Assembly (NCBI RefSeq): GCF_001665785.1
Contig: NZ_LZSO01000036.1
Coordinates: 1-64,000 of the forward strand
Direction: 5' to 3'
DNA length: 64,000 nt
DNA from: Mycolicibacterium peregrinum
Lineage (GTDB): Bacteria > Actinomycetota > Actinomycetes > Mycobacteriales > Mycobacteriaceae
Both the position numbers and the translations under genes were made by a program. The notes under the pieces are model-generated. The model did no database searches. It saw nothing but the letters and a program-made list of their open reading frames with translations, and was not told the origin of the DNA. Positions 42,970 to 51,701 of this stretch are shown here, piece by piece. The first letter of the stretch is position 1; every line of letters starts with the position of its first letter.

Positions 42970-44702
42970 TCCGCACCCTGATCGCTCTCATCCCGGCAGA
43001 CCGCCGCGGCCGCGTCGGCGTCTACGCCACGCTGACCCTCATCTCTGTGGTGATCCGCGCGGCCGGCACCGTGCTGCTGATTCCCCTTGTGGCAGCGCTG
43101 TTCAGCGATGCGCCGCGTGACGCGTTGCCGTGGCTGGGCTGGCTCACCGCCGCCACGGTCATCGGCTGGATCATCGACACCGCAACGTCACGGCTGGGAT
43201 TCGATCTCGGCTTCGCCCTGCTCGACAACACTCAACACGATGTGGCCGACCGGCTGCCCGGCATCCGGATGGACTGGCTGGGGGGCGAGAACGGGGCGAA
43301 CACCGCCAACGCGCGCCAGGCGATCGCGGCCACCGGACCCGAACTGGTCGGCATGGTGGTCAACCTCCTGACCCCGTTGATCGGGGCGATTCTGCTCCCC
43401 GCAGCCATCGGCGTTGCGCTGTTGTTCATTTCGGTCCCACTCGGGTTGGCCGCGCTCGCCGGTGTCGTGGTGCTGCTCGGCGCGTTCTGGGCTTCGGGCC
43501 GGCTGAGCCGCAAGGCGGACGCAGTGGCCGACGAGACCAACCGGGCATTCACCGAACGCATCATCGAGTTCGCCCGCACCCAGCAGGCGCTGCGCGCCGC
43601 CCGACGGGTGGAGCCGGCCCGCAGCATGGTCGGCGACGCCCTGGCCGCCCAGCACGGCGCCAGCATGCGGCTGCTGCTCATGCAGGTGCCGGGACAGTTG
43701 CTGTTCAGCCTGGCCAGCCAACTGGCCCTGCTGATCCTGGCCGGTATGGCCACCTTCCTGACGGTGCGCGGCACGCTCGGTGTGCCCGAGGCGGTCGCGA
43801 TGATCGTCGTCGCCGCGCGCTACCTCGAGCCGTTCACCTCGCTGTCGGAGCTCGCCCCGGCCATCGAAACCACCCGGGCTTCCCTCGGCCGGATCCGGGC
43901 CGTCCTCGATGCCCCCGTCATGGCCACCGGCAGCGCCACGCTGGACACGACCGTCGCGCCGCGTATCGAATTCGATGGCGTGAGTTTCGGTTACGGAACC
44001 ACCCCGGTACTGCGGGACGTCAGCTTCGTCCTGGAGCCCGGTGGCACCACCGCGATCGTCGGCCCGTCCGGTTCGGGCAAGAGCACGATCCTGTCGCTGA
44101 TCGCGGGCCTGCACCAGCCGACCGCGGGGCGAGTGCTGATCGACGGTGTCGACACGGCACAGATGGACACTGAAACCCGCAGGGCGGCAACAAGTGTGGT
44201 GTTCCAGCACCCCTATCTGTTCGACGGGACGATCCGGGAGAACATTCTGGTCGGCGACCCGAACGCCGGACCCGGGCAGCTCGCCACCGCAGCGCGACTG
44301 GCCCGTGTGGACGAGTTGACTGCGCGGCTGCCCGAGGGTGACGGTGCCAAGGTCGGTGAAGCCGGAGCGGCACTGTCGGGCGGTGAACGTCAGCGGGTGA
44401 GCATCGCGCGTGCCCTGGTCAAGCCTGCGCCGGTCCTGCTGGTGGACGAGGCGACCAGCGCGCTGGACACCGAGAACGAGGCCGCAGTGGTCGATGCCCT
44501 GACCGCTGACGAGAGGTCACGCACCCGGGTCATCGTCGCGCACCGCCTGGCCAGCATCCGGCACGCGGACCGGGTGCTGTTCCTCGACGGCGGAAAGATC
44601 GTCGAAGACGGCAGTATCGACGAACTGTTGGCCGCGCGCGGACGTTTTGACGAGTTCTGGAACCAGCAGCGCGAGGCCGCCGACTGGCAGATCACCCACT
44701 AG
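42966..44702 (+). CDS. irtB: Ferric-siderophore ABC importer subunit IrtB
   Basis: A 578-residue ABC half-transporter. Six membrane helices cover the N-terminal ~310 residues (VYATLTLISVVIRAAGTVLL first). The nucleotide-binding domain has Walker A GPSGSGKST (near 366), signature LSGGERQRVSIARAL and Walker B LLVDEATSALD. It pairs with IrtA, whose gene overlaps by ATGA, and has no siderophore-interaction domain of its own, as expected for IrtB. A strong hairpin begins at the last base of its stop codon, ending the tetR-irtA-irtB operon. Confidence 0.95.
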   Translation: MIRTLIALIPADRRGRVGVYATLTLISVVIRAAGTVLLIPLVAALFSDAPRDALPWLGWLTAATVIGWIIDTATSRLGFDLGFALLDNTQHDVADRLPGIRMDWLGGENGANTANARQAIAATGPELVGMVVNLLTPLIGAILLPAAIGVALLFISVPLGLAALAGVVVLLGAFWASGRLSRKADAVADETNRAFTERIIEFARTQQALRAARRVEPARSMVGDALAAQHGASMRLLLMQVPGQLLFSLASQLALLILAGMATFLTVRGTLGVPEAVAMIVVAARYLEPFTSLSELAPAIETTRASLGRIRAVLDAPVMATGSATLDTTVAPRIEFDGVSFGYGTTPVLRDVSFVLEPGGTTAIVGPSGSGKSTILSLIAGLHQPTAGRVLIDGVDTAQMDTETRRAATSVVFQHPYLFDGTIRENILVGDPNAGPGQLATAARLARVDELTARLPEGDGAKVGEAGAALSGGERQRVSIARALVKPAPVLLVDEATSALDTENEAAVVDALTADERSRTRVIVAHRLASIRHADRVLFLDGGKIVEDGSIDELLAARGRFDEFWNQQREAADWQITH

Positions 44703-44727
44703 CCCGCCGATTTCGTGATCGGCGGGC
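44702..44727 (+). terminator. Intrinsic-type terminator after irtB
   Basis: A ten-base perfect stem GCCCGCCGAT/ATCGGCGGGC with a six-base loop (TTCGTG), directly at the irtB stop codon. The following CGGTTGGGC is not a U-run, as is common in mycobacteria. Confidence 0.75.
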
Positions 44728-44753
44728 CGGTTGGGCGTTGCTAGGGTCGGAGG

Positions 44754-46205
44754 GTGAACGACGCCCGGCCTGGTTTCCGCGAATGGCTGCGCCAGATGCG
44801 CTGGTGGCACTGGCTCATCCTGGTTTTCTGCGCTGCCTGGATGGGCGGGCTGCTGTGGTTGATGACGGGTCTGGCCGACGAGGATCCCGCTCAGGGGCTG
44901 GCTTCGCCGGTTGTCTATTCGGGTGATGTCGGGGTACCCGGTCAGGTGCTGTTGCCGTCGCTGCGCCGGCAGCCGGTGCCGGGCTGGCGTATGGACCTCA
45001 AGACGTTGCTGGCCGATGTCACCAGACCGCAGGTGGAACATGTCGGCGATGTCGGTGCACGTGCCTACTTCACCGTCTCCGGCACCGAGCGGACCACCGG
45101 TCGGCGTAGCGCGTGGCTACTGGGTGTCGATGTGGCCCAAGGGGTTCCGTCGTTCCCGCCGGTGCGGATCGAGAACCCGACACAGGTCACGTGCCTTCTC
45201 AACGGTGCTGCCAGGGTGTTGTGCCTCAACGAGACTTACAGCGGGGCGCCGGGTGAGGCATGGGTGGTGGACGCGCAAACCGGCGCGGTTCTCTCGCGCA
45301 CCGTGAGCGCTCTGCAGTTCGACGCCGTCAATGTCAACGACCAGGCCAGAGTCATGCAGGTCGGTTCCTACGCGGTGGCTTACGAACCGGGGGTCGGCTG
45401 GCACGGTATCGACGATCAGGCGCGGTTCACCTGGACGGTCAAGGCTGTTGCAGGCGACATGACCGTGTTGGAACGGCAGCCGGGCATGCCTCCGAGCCAT
45501 ATCGGGGTGGCCAAGATCGGCAAGGACCGCAGTGCGGCGTTCTCGGCTGCCGACGGCACGGTGCTGAGGAAGTCAGGAGGCAAGCTCCTGCCCATGGTCG
45601 GTGGCTTCGTGGAGCAGGAACGCGAAAGCCAGGCTTCTCGTCGCAGTTCGAAGTCATTCGTGGTCTTCGATGAAAGCGGCGAACGGGTTGGCCGATACGA
45701 GGACAAGACCGGTGGCCCCGGCCTTTTCGAGCCTCACCCGTCGAGCACCGAGTTGCCGGTGTTGTCGCTGTCGTTGAGCGATCAGATCCTGGTGCTCGAC
45801 AACCGCGGGACGCCGATGTCGGTGATTCACGACGAATCGGACGATCCGACGGCTTCGATCAGGTTCCTCGGCGCCGGCATGTATCTCACCGAGAACCACT
45901 GGAATTCGGGAGGCAAATCGACGACGTGGCGGAAGTTCGATCTCCGCAACGGCAATCGGGTGTCGTCGTGTGGTGGTCTTCCGATGGAGGAGGATCGGTT
46001 CGTCGGTTCCGATGGGACGGTGGTGGTCGCGCCGCAGGCGGGCTTCGACGACGGCGAGGCGCCCACGATCGGGGTCGATCTCGATACGTGCGCAGTGCTG
46101 TGGAAGATTCCGGAACCGGGACCGATGTGGGCCGTCGGGTCGACGTTGGTGCAGGCCCTGCCGGGATCCAGTGAGCTGATCTCCCTGGTGCCGCCCGCGC
46201 GCTAA
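44754..46205 (+). CDS. Membrane-anchored PQQ-like beta-propeller protein
   Basis: A 483-residue protein with one N-terminal membrane helix (WHWLILVFCAAWMGGLLWLM). The outer domain has repeated beta-blade elements such as AWVVDAQTGAVLS, GWHGIDDQARFTW, FVVFDESGERVGRYE and IGVDLDTCAVLWKIP, which resemble a PQQ-like propeller. Probable outside cysteines sit in CLLNGAARVLCLNE and SSCGG. I do not recognise a named family. It follows irtB but is insulated by a terminator, so co-function is unproven. The GTG start is at 44754. Confidence 0.75.
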   Translation: MNDARPGFREWLRQMRWWHWLILVFCAAWMGGLLWLMTGLADEDPAQGLASPVVYSGDVGVPGQVLLPSLRRQPVPGWRMDLKTLLADVTRPQVEHVGDVGARAYFTVSGTERTTGRRSAWLLGVDVAQGVPSFPPVRIENPTQVTCLLNGAARVLCLNETYSGAPGEAWVVDAQTGAVLSRTVSALQFDAVNVNDQARVMQVGSYAVAYEPGVGWHGIDDQARFTWTVKAVAGDMTVLERQPGMPPSHIGVAKIGKDRSAAFSAADGTVLRKSGGKLLPMVGGFVEQERESQASRRSSKSFVVFDESGERVGRYEDKTGGPGLFEPHPSSTELPVLSLSLSDQILVLDNRGTPMSVIHDESDDPTASIRFLGAGMYLTENHWNSGGKSTTWRKFDLRNGNRVSSCGGLPMEEDRFVGSDGTVVVAPQAGFDDGEAPTIGVDLDTCAVLWKIPEPGPMWAVGSTLVQALPGSSELISLVPPAR

Positions 46206-46243
46206 CCTGCCGTAGTAGCCGATCGGATACTTGATCCCGACCT

Positions 46244-46260
46244 ACTGTAACTATTACAGT
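46244..46260. promoter_or_regulatory. 17-bp perfect palindrome upstream of the P450 gene
   Basis: ACTGTAA-CTA-TTACAGT, seven-base perfect arms, 51 bp before the P450 ATG. It is an AT-rich island typical of a TetR-family operator. No regulator gene is adjacent. It also argues against the longer P450 start at 46231. Confidence 0.55.
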
Positions 46261-46311
46261 TGGGCGTCCCGCAATGATGTCGGGGCGAGTTGGGTGTTCC
46301 GGCGGGAGGCC

Positions 46312-47520
46312 ATGTTGACGACGGCGCAGGTGGTGTTCGACCCGTTCTCGGCGGATTTCTTCAACGGACCGTACGAGACGTATCGGCGGATGCGGTCCGA
46401 AGCCCCGGTCTACTACAGCGCCGAATACGACTTCTACGCACTGACCCGCCACGTCGATGTGGCGGCTGCATTCAAGGACTTCGAGACGTACTCGTCGGCG
46501 TACGGCGTCGACCTCGCCATGGTCCGGACGGGGCAGAAGGCACCGGCGAAGATGATCATCTCGCTGGATCCGCCTGAGCACCGGCACATGCGCAGCCTGG
46601 TGAACAAGGTCTTCACCCCCAGGGCGATCACCGCGTTGCAGGACATGGTGTCTCAGCAGATCGATCGCTACCTCGCGGCCGTCGATCCGGCGGAATTCGA
46701 TGTGGTGTCCGACTTCTCGGCGTACTTCCCGGTCGAGGTCATCACCACCATGCTCGGGGTCCCGCCGGAATCACGCCAGCAGGTGCGGCTGTGGATCGAT
46801 GCCTCGCTCCATCGGGAGCCCGGCCAGATCGAGATGTCGGAATCCGGGATCGAAGCGATGGCCCAGTCCTGGCTGTTGTACTACGACCTGATCAAACGGC
46901 GTCAGGCCGAGCCGCGAGACGACATGATCAGCCGGCTGATCTCGGCCGAGATCGAACGCGAGGACGGCGAGCTGACCCGCCTGCGTAACTCCGAAATCGC
47001 GGGATTCGCCACCCTTCTCGGCGGTGCCGGGGCCGAGACTGTGACCAAGCTGGTCGGTGCGGCGACCGTGATGTTCGCCCGCCACCCCGAACAGTGGCAG
47101 CGCCTGCGCGAGGACCGCAGCAAGATACCGGCCGCGATCGAGGAACTGCTGCGGTACGAGGCTCCGGCTCAGTACAACGTTCGGCGTTCGCAACGTGAGA
47201 TCCACCTGCACGGTGTGACGATTCCCGCGGGCAAGCCGGTGTTCCTGGTCGGCGGTTCGGCTAACCGTGACCCCGAGGCCTGGACGGACCCCGACGTGTT
47301 CGACATCGACCGGGACCGCACTGAGGCCCAGAACCTCGGCTTCGGATACGGGATCCACAGCTGCCTCGGCGCCGCGCTGGCCAGATTGGAATGCAGCATC
47401 GCCCTGGACAAGCTCCTGGACTTCATGCCCCGGTACGAGGTGGCATGGGACCGCTGCGAGCGAGTGAGTATGCAGAACGTCGCAGGATGGGCTCACGTGC
47501 CGGTGCGGGTGCTGCGATGA
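46312..47520 (+). CDS. Cytochrome P450
   Basis: A 402-residue soluble bacterial P450. The haem-binding loop is FGYGIHSCLGAALARLE with Cys351, the I-helix oxygen-binding motif is GGAGAET (residues 237-243), and the K-helix ExxR is ELLR (278-281). It would oxidise a small lipophilic substrate with ferredoxin-delivered electrons. No ferredoxin gene is adjacent. The ATG at 46312 after GGGAGGCC is chosen. Its TGA overlaps the ATG of a small gene of unknown function, so the two are coupled. Confidence 0.93.
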   Translation: MLTTAQVVFDPFSADFFNGPYETYRRMRSEAPVYYSAEYDFYALTRHVDVAAAFKDFETYSSAYGVDLAMVRTGQKAPAKMIISLDPPEHRHMRSLVNKVFTPRAITALQDMVSQQIDRYLAAVDPAEFDVVSDFSAYFPVEVITTMLGVPPESRQQVRLWIDASLHREPGQIEMSESGIEAMAQSWLLYYDLIKRRQAEPRDDMISRLISAEIEREDGELTRLRNSEIAGFATLLGGAGAETVTKLVGAATVMFARHPEQWQRLREDRSKIPAAIEELLRYEAPAQYNVRRSQREIHLHGVTIPAGKPVFLVGGSANRDPEAWTDPDVFDIDRDRTEAQNLGFGYGIHSCLGAALARLECSIALDKLLDFMPRYEVAWDRCERVSMQNVAGWAHVPVRVLR

Positions 47521-48008
47521 AGGGTGAAAAGGGCGGCGGTGCAGTCGGATACCGCATGCACGTGATGGCCCGGGACGCCGCGGAACTCGCGTCCAACGCA
47601 GGCGGCCTGATCGTCGACCGGACGATGAGTGGTTGGCGGGTCAGCGTGCAGCTTTCGCAGGACGGCGACACTCGGCCGGTGCAGATCCTCGGTGCCGAGT
47701 TGGTCGACGACGCGACCTCACCGGGCTCTCCAGGTGAGGAACAGTGTGTCTTGGTCATGGGGCCCGACGCCTATGCCAAGGTGATCTCGGATGACGGCCG
47801 ACAGCTTCCCGCCGGGTGTGCCGAGATTCTGGTCTGGGGTGAATCCCCGGACCAGAACCACGTGTTCGGACACAGCTTGAGCGCCGCCGCAGTGGCATTC
47901 AAATCCCAGGCGGTCGCCGCGGCCCACCTTCCGGGTGGTGAGATCGCGATTTCAGAGGCATTCACGTCGATGAATGCCAAGGGCAGCGGCGTCACCCTGC
48001 ACGCTTGA
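47517..48008 (+). CDS. Conserved hypothetical protein coupled to the P450
   Basis: A 163-residue protein beginning MKGEKGGGAVGYRMHVMARD. The ATG overlaps the P450 stop (ATGA). It has no signal peptide or membrane helix. Predicted alternating strands (LIVDRTMSGWRVSVQL, VQILGAELVDDA, QCVLVMGPDAYAKVI) suggest a small alpha/beta fold. I do not recognise a family. The coupling implies a role with the P450 or under the same operator, for example substrate binding or regulation; neither is shown. Confidence 0.65.
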   Translation: MKGEKGGGAVGYRMHVMARDAAELASNAGGLIVDRTMSGWRVSVQLSQDGDTRPVQILGAELVDDATSPGSPGEEQCVLVMGPDAYAKVISDDGRQLPAGCAEILVWGESPDQNHVFGHSLSAAAVAFKSQAVAAAHLPGGEIAISEAFTSMNAKGSGVTLHA

Positions 48009-48029
48009 CGCTCGCTCCCGAGCACCAAA

Positions 48030-48092
48030 CGTCGACTCTGCGGTGAGGGCGTCGCGCATTCGCACTTTCACGCCCTCAGCGCAGACTCGACG
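48030..48092. repeat. Long inverted repeat (23-base arms) between convergent genes, likely bidirectional terminator
   Basis: Arms 48030-48052 and 48070-48092 match at 21 of 23 positions when folded, with a 17-base loop. The arms run CGTCGACTCTGCGG then TGAGGGCGT. The position between two convergent stop codons (48008 and 48101) fits a two-way terminator. The length and near-identity also fit a dispersed intergenic repeat of mycobacteria. Confidence 0.75.
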
Positions 48093-48100
48093 ACAGATGG

Positions 48101-49363
48101 TCAGGCCTTGCTGAGCTGCTTCTGCTCGTAGAGGCGAGCCCATTCCGCGCGCGGGCGGATCGAGGTGTCGACGTCGGTTGCCTTGGCGCGCAACGCGCCA
48201 ACGGTGGCCTGATCCCGCGGCGTCAGCGCGAACGGATCCCAGCCGAAGAACCGGGCCGAGTTCTGCCAGGTGATCTTGTTGATGTCGGAATCGCTTGCAC
48301 CGGCGGCATTCAGCTCGGCGAGCACCTGCTCGGGGGCGTCTGGCCAGAAGCAGTCGCTGTGGGGGTAGTCGCACTCCCAGGCGATGTTGTCGATACCGAT
48401 CTCATGACGCAGCTTCAGTGAGGTCTTGTCGGTGACGTAGCACGCGAGTGAGTGCTCACGGAAGACGTCTGACGGCAGCTTGTCGCCGAAGTCGCGGCGC
48501 AGCCACTTCTGGTTGGTGTAGTGGCGGTCGCTTCGATCGAGATAGAAAGGAATCCAACCGATTCCGCCCTCGGAGAAGGCGAATTTGAGGTCAGGGTAGT
48601 TGCGCATCGCCGGTCCCCACAGCAGGTCCTGGGCGCACATCGCCGAGACCTGGGTGGCCAGGATGATCAGGTTGTCGATCGGCGCGTTGGGCGCCATGCT
48701 GATCGCCCCGAAGCCCGTGCCGATGTGCAGGCACATCACCACGTTCTCCTCGGACAGGGTGCGGAACACCGGGCCCCAGTAGTCCTCGTCGTGGTAGCTC
48801 GGCAGACCCTCGAGGTGCGGCAGTTCGGGCATCGTCACCGCGCGGCAACCCTTGGCGGCCACGCGGCGGATCTCGGCGCACATCCCCTCGGGAGTCCACG
48901 TCGGCAGGATCGCGATCGGGATGAAGCGCCCGGGAGCCGAACCGGCCCACTCGTCGATGTGCCAGTCGTTGTAGGCCGACACCATCACCAGCGTGACGTC
49001 TTCGCGTGTCATGTTGAGGTGACGCGCGGAGAACCCGGTGAACGTCGGGAAGCACATCGAGGCCAGGATGCCGTTGCGGTCCATGTCGCGGACCCGCTCG
49101 TGCGCGTCGTACACACCCGGACGCATCTCGGCGAACCCCGCCGGATCGCGACCCCACTCCTCGGCCGGCCACGACACCACCGCGTTGAGACCTGACACGC
49201 CCTGCGGACGTCCCTGGTACATCCACTGATCGACGCCCTTGTCGTCGGTGACGACGATGGGGGCCTCGGACTTGTACTTCGCCGGCACGTGGTTGAGGAA
49301 CATGTCGGGCGGCTCGACGACGTGGTCGTCGATGCTGATCAGGATCAGGTCGTCGGTCTGCAT
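48101..49363 (-). CDS. Amidohydrolase 2 family (ACMSD-like) metal-dependent hydrolase
   Basis: A 420-residue TIM-barrel amidohydrolase. It opens with ISIDDHVVEPPDMFLNHVP. A metal-binding His is likely in VMCLHIGTGFG, and the C-terminal acid site is in IAWECDYPHSDCFWP. Relatives decarboxylate or hydrolyse aromatic or cyclic acids. Mycobacteria have many copies, often near P450 and steroid-degradation genes. The start codon is 25 bp from the divergent AraC gene, which is its likely regulator. Confidence 0.88.
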   Translation of the reverse strand: MQTDDLILISIDDHVVEPPDMFLNHVPAKYKSEAPIVVTDDKGVDQWMYQGRPQGVSGLNAVVSWPAEEWGRDPAGFAEMRPGVYDAHERVRDMDRNGILASMCFPTFTGFSARHLNMTREDVTLVMVSAYNDWHIDEWAGSAPGRFIPIAILPTWTPEGMCAEIRRVAAKGCRAVTMPELPHLEGLPSYHDEDYWGPVFRTLSEENVVMCLHIGTGFGAISMAPNAPIDNLIILATQVSAMCAQDLLWGPAMRNYPDLKFAFSEGGIGWIPFYLDRSDRHYTNQKWLRRDFGDKLPSDVFREHSLACYVTDKTSLKLRHEIGIDNIAWECDYPHSDCFWPDAPEQVLAELNAAGASDSDINKITWQNSARFFGWDPFALTPRDQATVGALRAKATDVDTSIRPRAEWARLYEQKQLSKA

Positions 49364-49388
49364 GGTTCAACTAGTACCCTCGGACGGT

Positions 49389-50231
49389 GTGACCGTCTCT
49401 GCACTTTCGGACAGAGGTTTGACTGAACCGGCCAACATGGTCCGGCCGGTCATCGAACTGCGCCGTGGCGGACATGCGCTGGCCGGTAGCTACCTCTATG
49501 AAGGCGACGGGCTGATCACCGGCTGGCACTCCCACGAGGTGCACCAGATCGAGTACGCACTGCACGGTGTGGTCGAGGTCGAGACCGACGCCGCGCACTA
49601 TCTCCTTCCGCCGCAGCAGGCGGCGTGGATTCCCGCCGGCCTGCAACACCAGGCCGTGATGAACCCCGACGTCAAGACCGTCGCGGTGATGTTCGATGCG
49701 GAGATGATCGCCGATGGCGGGGACCGGGCCAGGATCATCGCCGTGTCCCCACTGATCCGCGAGATGATGATCTACGGGTTGCGCTGGCCGGTCGACCGCG
49801 CCCATGGCGATGACACATCCGACACGTTCTTCCGGACGTTGGCCAACCTGGTCGTCGAGGCGCTCGATCACGAAGCGCCGCTGAGCCTGCCGACCACCGA
49901 CCATCCGATCGTCGCTGCCGCGTTGGCGTACACCAAGGAGCACCTTGCCTCGGTGACAGCCGAGGACGTCAGCCGGGCGGTGGCGGTGTCCGAACGGACG
50001 TTGCGCCGCTTGTTCGCCGATACGATCGGAATCTCTTGGCGGACATATCTTCTGCATGCTCGGATGCTGCGGGCCATGGCATTGCTCGCCGGGCCCGATC
50101 AGTCGGTGCAGGCGACCGCGACGGCGGTGGGGTTCGAGAACCTCAGCTCGTTCACCCGGTGCTTCACCCAGTTTTGTGGTCAGACGCCGTCGGCGTATCG
50201 GAATCGCGCGCGTGAGGAACATCAGGCGTAG
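49389..50231 (+). CDS. AraC family transcriptional regulator (cupin sensor)
   Basis: A protein of about 280 residues. The N-terminal cupin domain (TGWHSHEVHQIEYALHG, then AAHYLLPPQQAAWIPAG) is followed by a C-terminal double helix-turn-helix (VTAEDVSRAVAVSERTLRRL and VGFENLSSFTRCFTQFCGQT). The GTG at 49389 is used; ATG 49437 (MVRPVIEL) would also cover all domains. It is divergent from the amidohydrolase gene. Its 3' end overlaps the convergent DUF2127 gene by 68 bp. Confidence 0.85.
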   Translation: MTVSALSDRGLTEPANMVRPVIELRRGGHALAGSYLYEGDGLITGWHSHEVHQIEYALHGVVEVETDAAHYLLPPQQAAWIPAGLQHQAVMNPDVKTVAVMFDAEMIADGGDRARIIAVSPLIREMMIYGLRWPVDRAHGDDTSDTFFRTLANLVVEALDHEAPLSLPTTDHPIVAAALAYTKEHLASVTAEDVSRAVAVSERTLRRLFADTIGISWRTYLLHARMLRAMALLAGPDQSVQATATAVGFENLSSFTRCFTQFCGQTPSAYRNRAREEHQA

Positions 50232-50982
50232 CCAACCCGGCCCGTTCGACACTGAGCAGGCTCTCGGTGTGATGCTCGGCGCGGTACGCCTCGCCGCCAC
50301 CGTTGATCCCGAAAAGCCTTTTGCTCCAGAGCAACCAGACCACTGCGGCCAGGTTGATCACCAGTGCGCCCAGGCGCAGGGCAGTCACCTTCTCGGTGAG
50401 CTCGTAGATTTCCAGCGGCAGGAAGACTCCGGTGGCGATCACCGCGAAGTACTCGCCCCATCGTTTCATCAGCCACAGGCCGACGGCCTCGGTGAACTCG
50501 ACCAGGGCATAGGCGGCGACGCCGGCGGCGATCCACAGCAGGGTGGACGACGACAAGGTGAACGCCTCGCCGATGTGCCGCACGATCTTGGAATCATCGA
50601 TGTTCCAACCGATTTGGTCGGCCAGCGGCCGCATCAGGGGAATATCCTTCTCGAACGCGTCCTGCAGCTCACTGCGCGATGCGCGGACCTTGAGGATGCC
50701 CACTGCCAGCAGCGTGAACACGATCCCGCGCACTGCCCGCTCGGCGGCGAGCAGTCGCATGATGGTGCGGTCTCGCAGCAGCCGGCCACGGGGGATCTCC
50801 GGTGCGGTATCGGCGGGCCCGTGCCCGCGGGGTGGGCCGACGACGAACGTCTCGCACCGCAGACAACGCCACGCCTCGCCGACAGGGGTGTCTACGCGCA
50901 ACCTGTCACGTAGTTCCGGTTCGTCCGGGGCAAACGTGGCGTGACCGCGCAGCCCGCATGACCGCAGCGCGAAATCCACCAT
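50164..50982 (-). CDS. DUF2127 domain membrane protein
   Basis: A 272-residue protein. An N-terminal cytoplasmic part carries two Cys-rich spots (LRSCGLRGH and WRCLRCETF), possibly a small zinc site. Four membrane helices follow (GIVFTLLAVGILKV, LLWIAAGVAAYALVEFTEAV, YFAVIATGVFLPLEIYELT, ALVINLAAVVWLLW), which is the DUF2127 pattern. The function is unknown. The 68-bp overlap with the AraC gene is long but both frames are well supported. Confidence 0.8.
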   Translation of the reverse strand: MVDFALRSCGLRGHATFAPDEPELRDRLRVDTPVGEAWRCLRCETFVVGPPRGHGPADTAPEIPRGRLLRDRTIMRLLAAERAVRGIVFTLLAVGILKVRASRSELQDAFEKDIPLMRPLADQIGWNIDDSKIVRHIGEAFTLSSSTLLWIAAGVAAYALVEFTEAVGLWLMKRWGEYFAVIATGVFLPLEIYELTEKVTALRLGALVINLAAVVWLLWSKRLFGINGGGEAYRAEHHTESLLSVERAGLATPDVPHARDSDTPTASDHKTG

Positions 50983-51009
50983 GTCAGCACCGTAGCCCGG
51001 CCGAACCGG

Positions 51010-51672
51010 CTAAGCGCGGCAGCTGAGCTCCATGCTGTCGCTGTCGCGGGCCAGGAAGTTCACGCTGACATACCCGTTGGCGGGCTCGCGGACGTGGTCC
51101 AGATACGGCTGGGTATCGGCCATCGACGTGTTGTCCGCGACCAGCAGTGCGCCCGCGGCGAGCTGGGGCTCGAGGAGCTTGAGCACCGGCAGGTAGAGCT
51201 CCTTCCAGCCGTCGAGCAAGACGAAGCCGATGTCGTCCGTCACCGTCTTGAGCGTCTCCAGCGCGTCGCCCTCCAGCACGGTGATGACGTCGTCGAGGCC
51301 GCTCTCGGCGAAGGTCTGCTTGGCCGCGGCGATCTTCGCGGCACTGAGTTCGGTGGTGAAGACCCGCCCGGTTCCGTTGTCGCGCACCGCCGATGCCAAG
51401 TGCAGCGCCGAGAGACCGAACGACATGCCGAACTCGACCACGATCGCGGGCTTGGTGGCCCGAACCAGGGAGTAGAGCAACCGGCCGGCCTCCCGCGTCA
51501 CCGGCATGTAGATGTCGCTGAGCGCATCCGCACGTTCCTGGGCGGAGGCACCGGACAGATCGGCGAACCGGCCCGACCCACCCTCGCGCATCTTCTTGAA
51601 CTGCTCGTCGGAGGCGGTGTACATCCGGTTCAGTGCGTCCGCGACGCGGGCGTCGTCGAGAGTGGTAGTCAC
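51010..51672 (-). CDS. Class I SAM-dependent O-methyltransferase
   Basis: A 220-residue methyltransferase of the O-methyltransferase type 3 (catechol-like) family. Motif I region is VVEFGMSFGLSALHLASA, followed by VFTTELSAAKIAAAKQTF, then the metal/catalytic LLDGWKELYLPVLKLLEP and LVADNTSMAD. The usual DGxK pattern is present as DGWK. The substrate is unknown; family members methylate phenolic or small-molecule hydroxyls. The start is GTG 51672. It is divergent from the phosphatase gene. Confidence 0.87.
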   Translation of the reverse strand: MTTTLDDARVADALNRMYTASDEQFKKMREGGSGRFADLSGASAQERADALSDIYMPVTREAGRLLYSLVRATKPAIVVEFGMSFGLSALHLASAVRDNGTGRVFTTELSAAKIAAAKQTFAESGLDDVITVLEGDALETLKTVTDDIGFVLLDGWKELYLPVLKLLEPQLAAGALLVADNTSMADTQPYLDHVREPANGYVSVNFLARDSDSMELSCRA

Positions 51673-51701
51673 CCTGACGAACCTACGCCGGAGGGTGAAT
51701 T

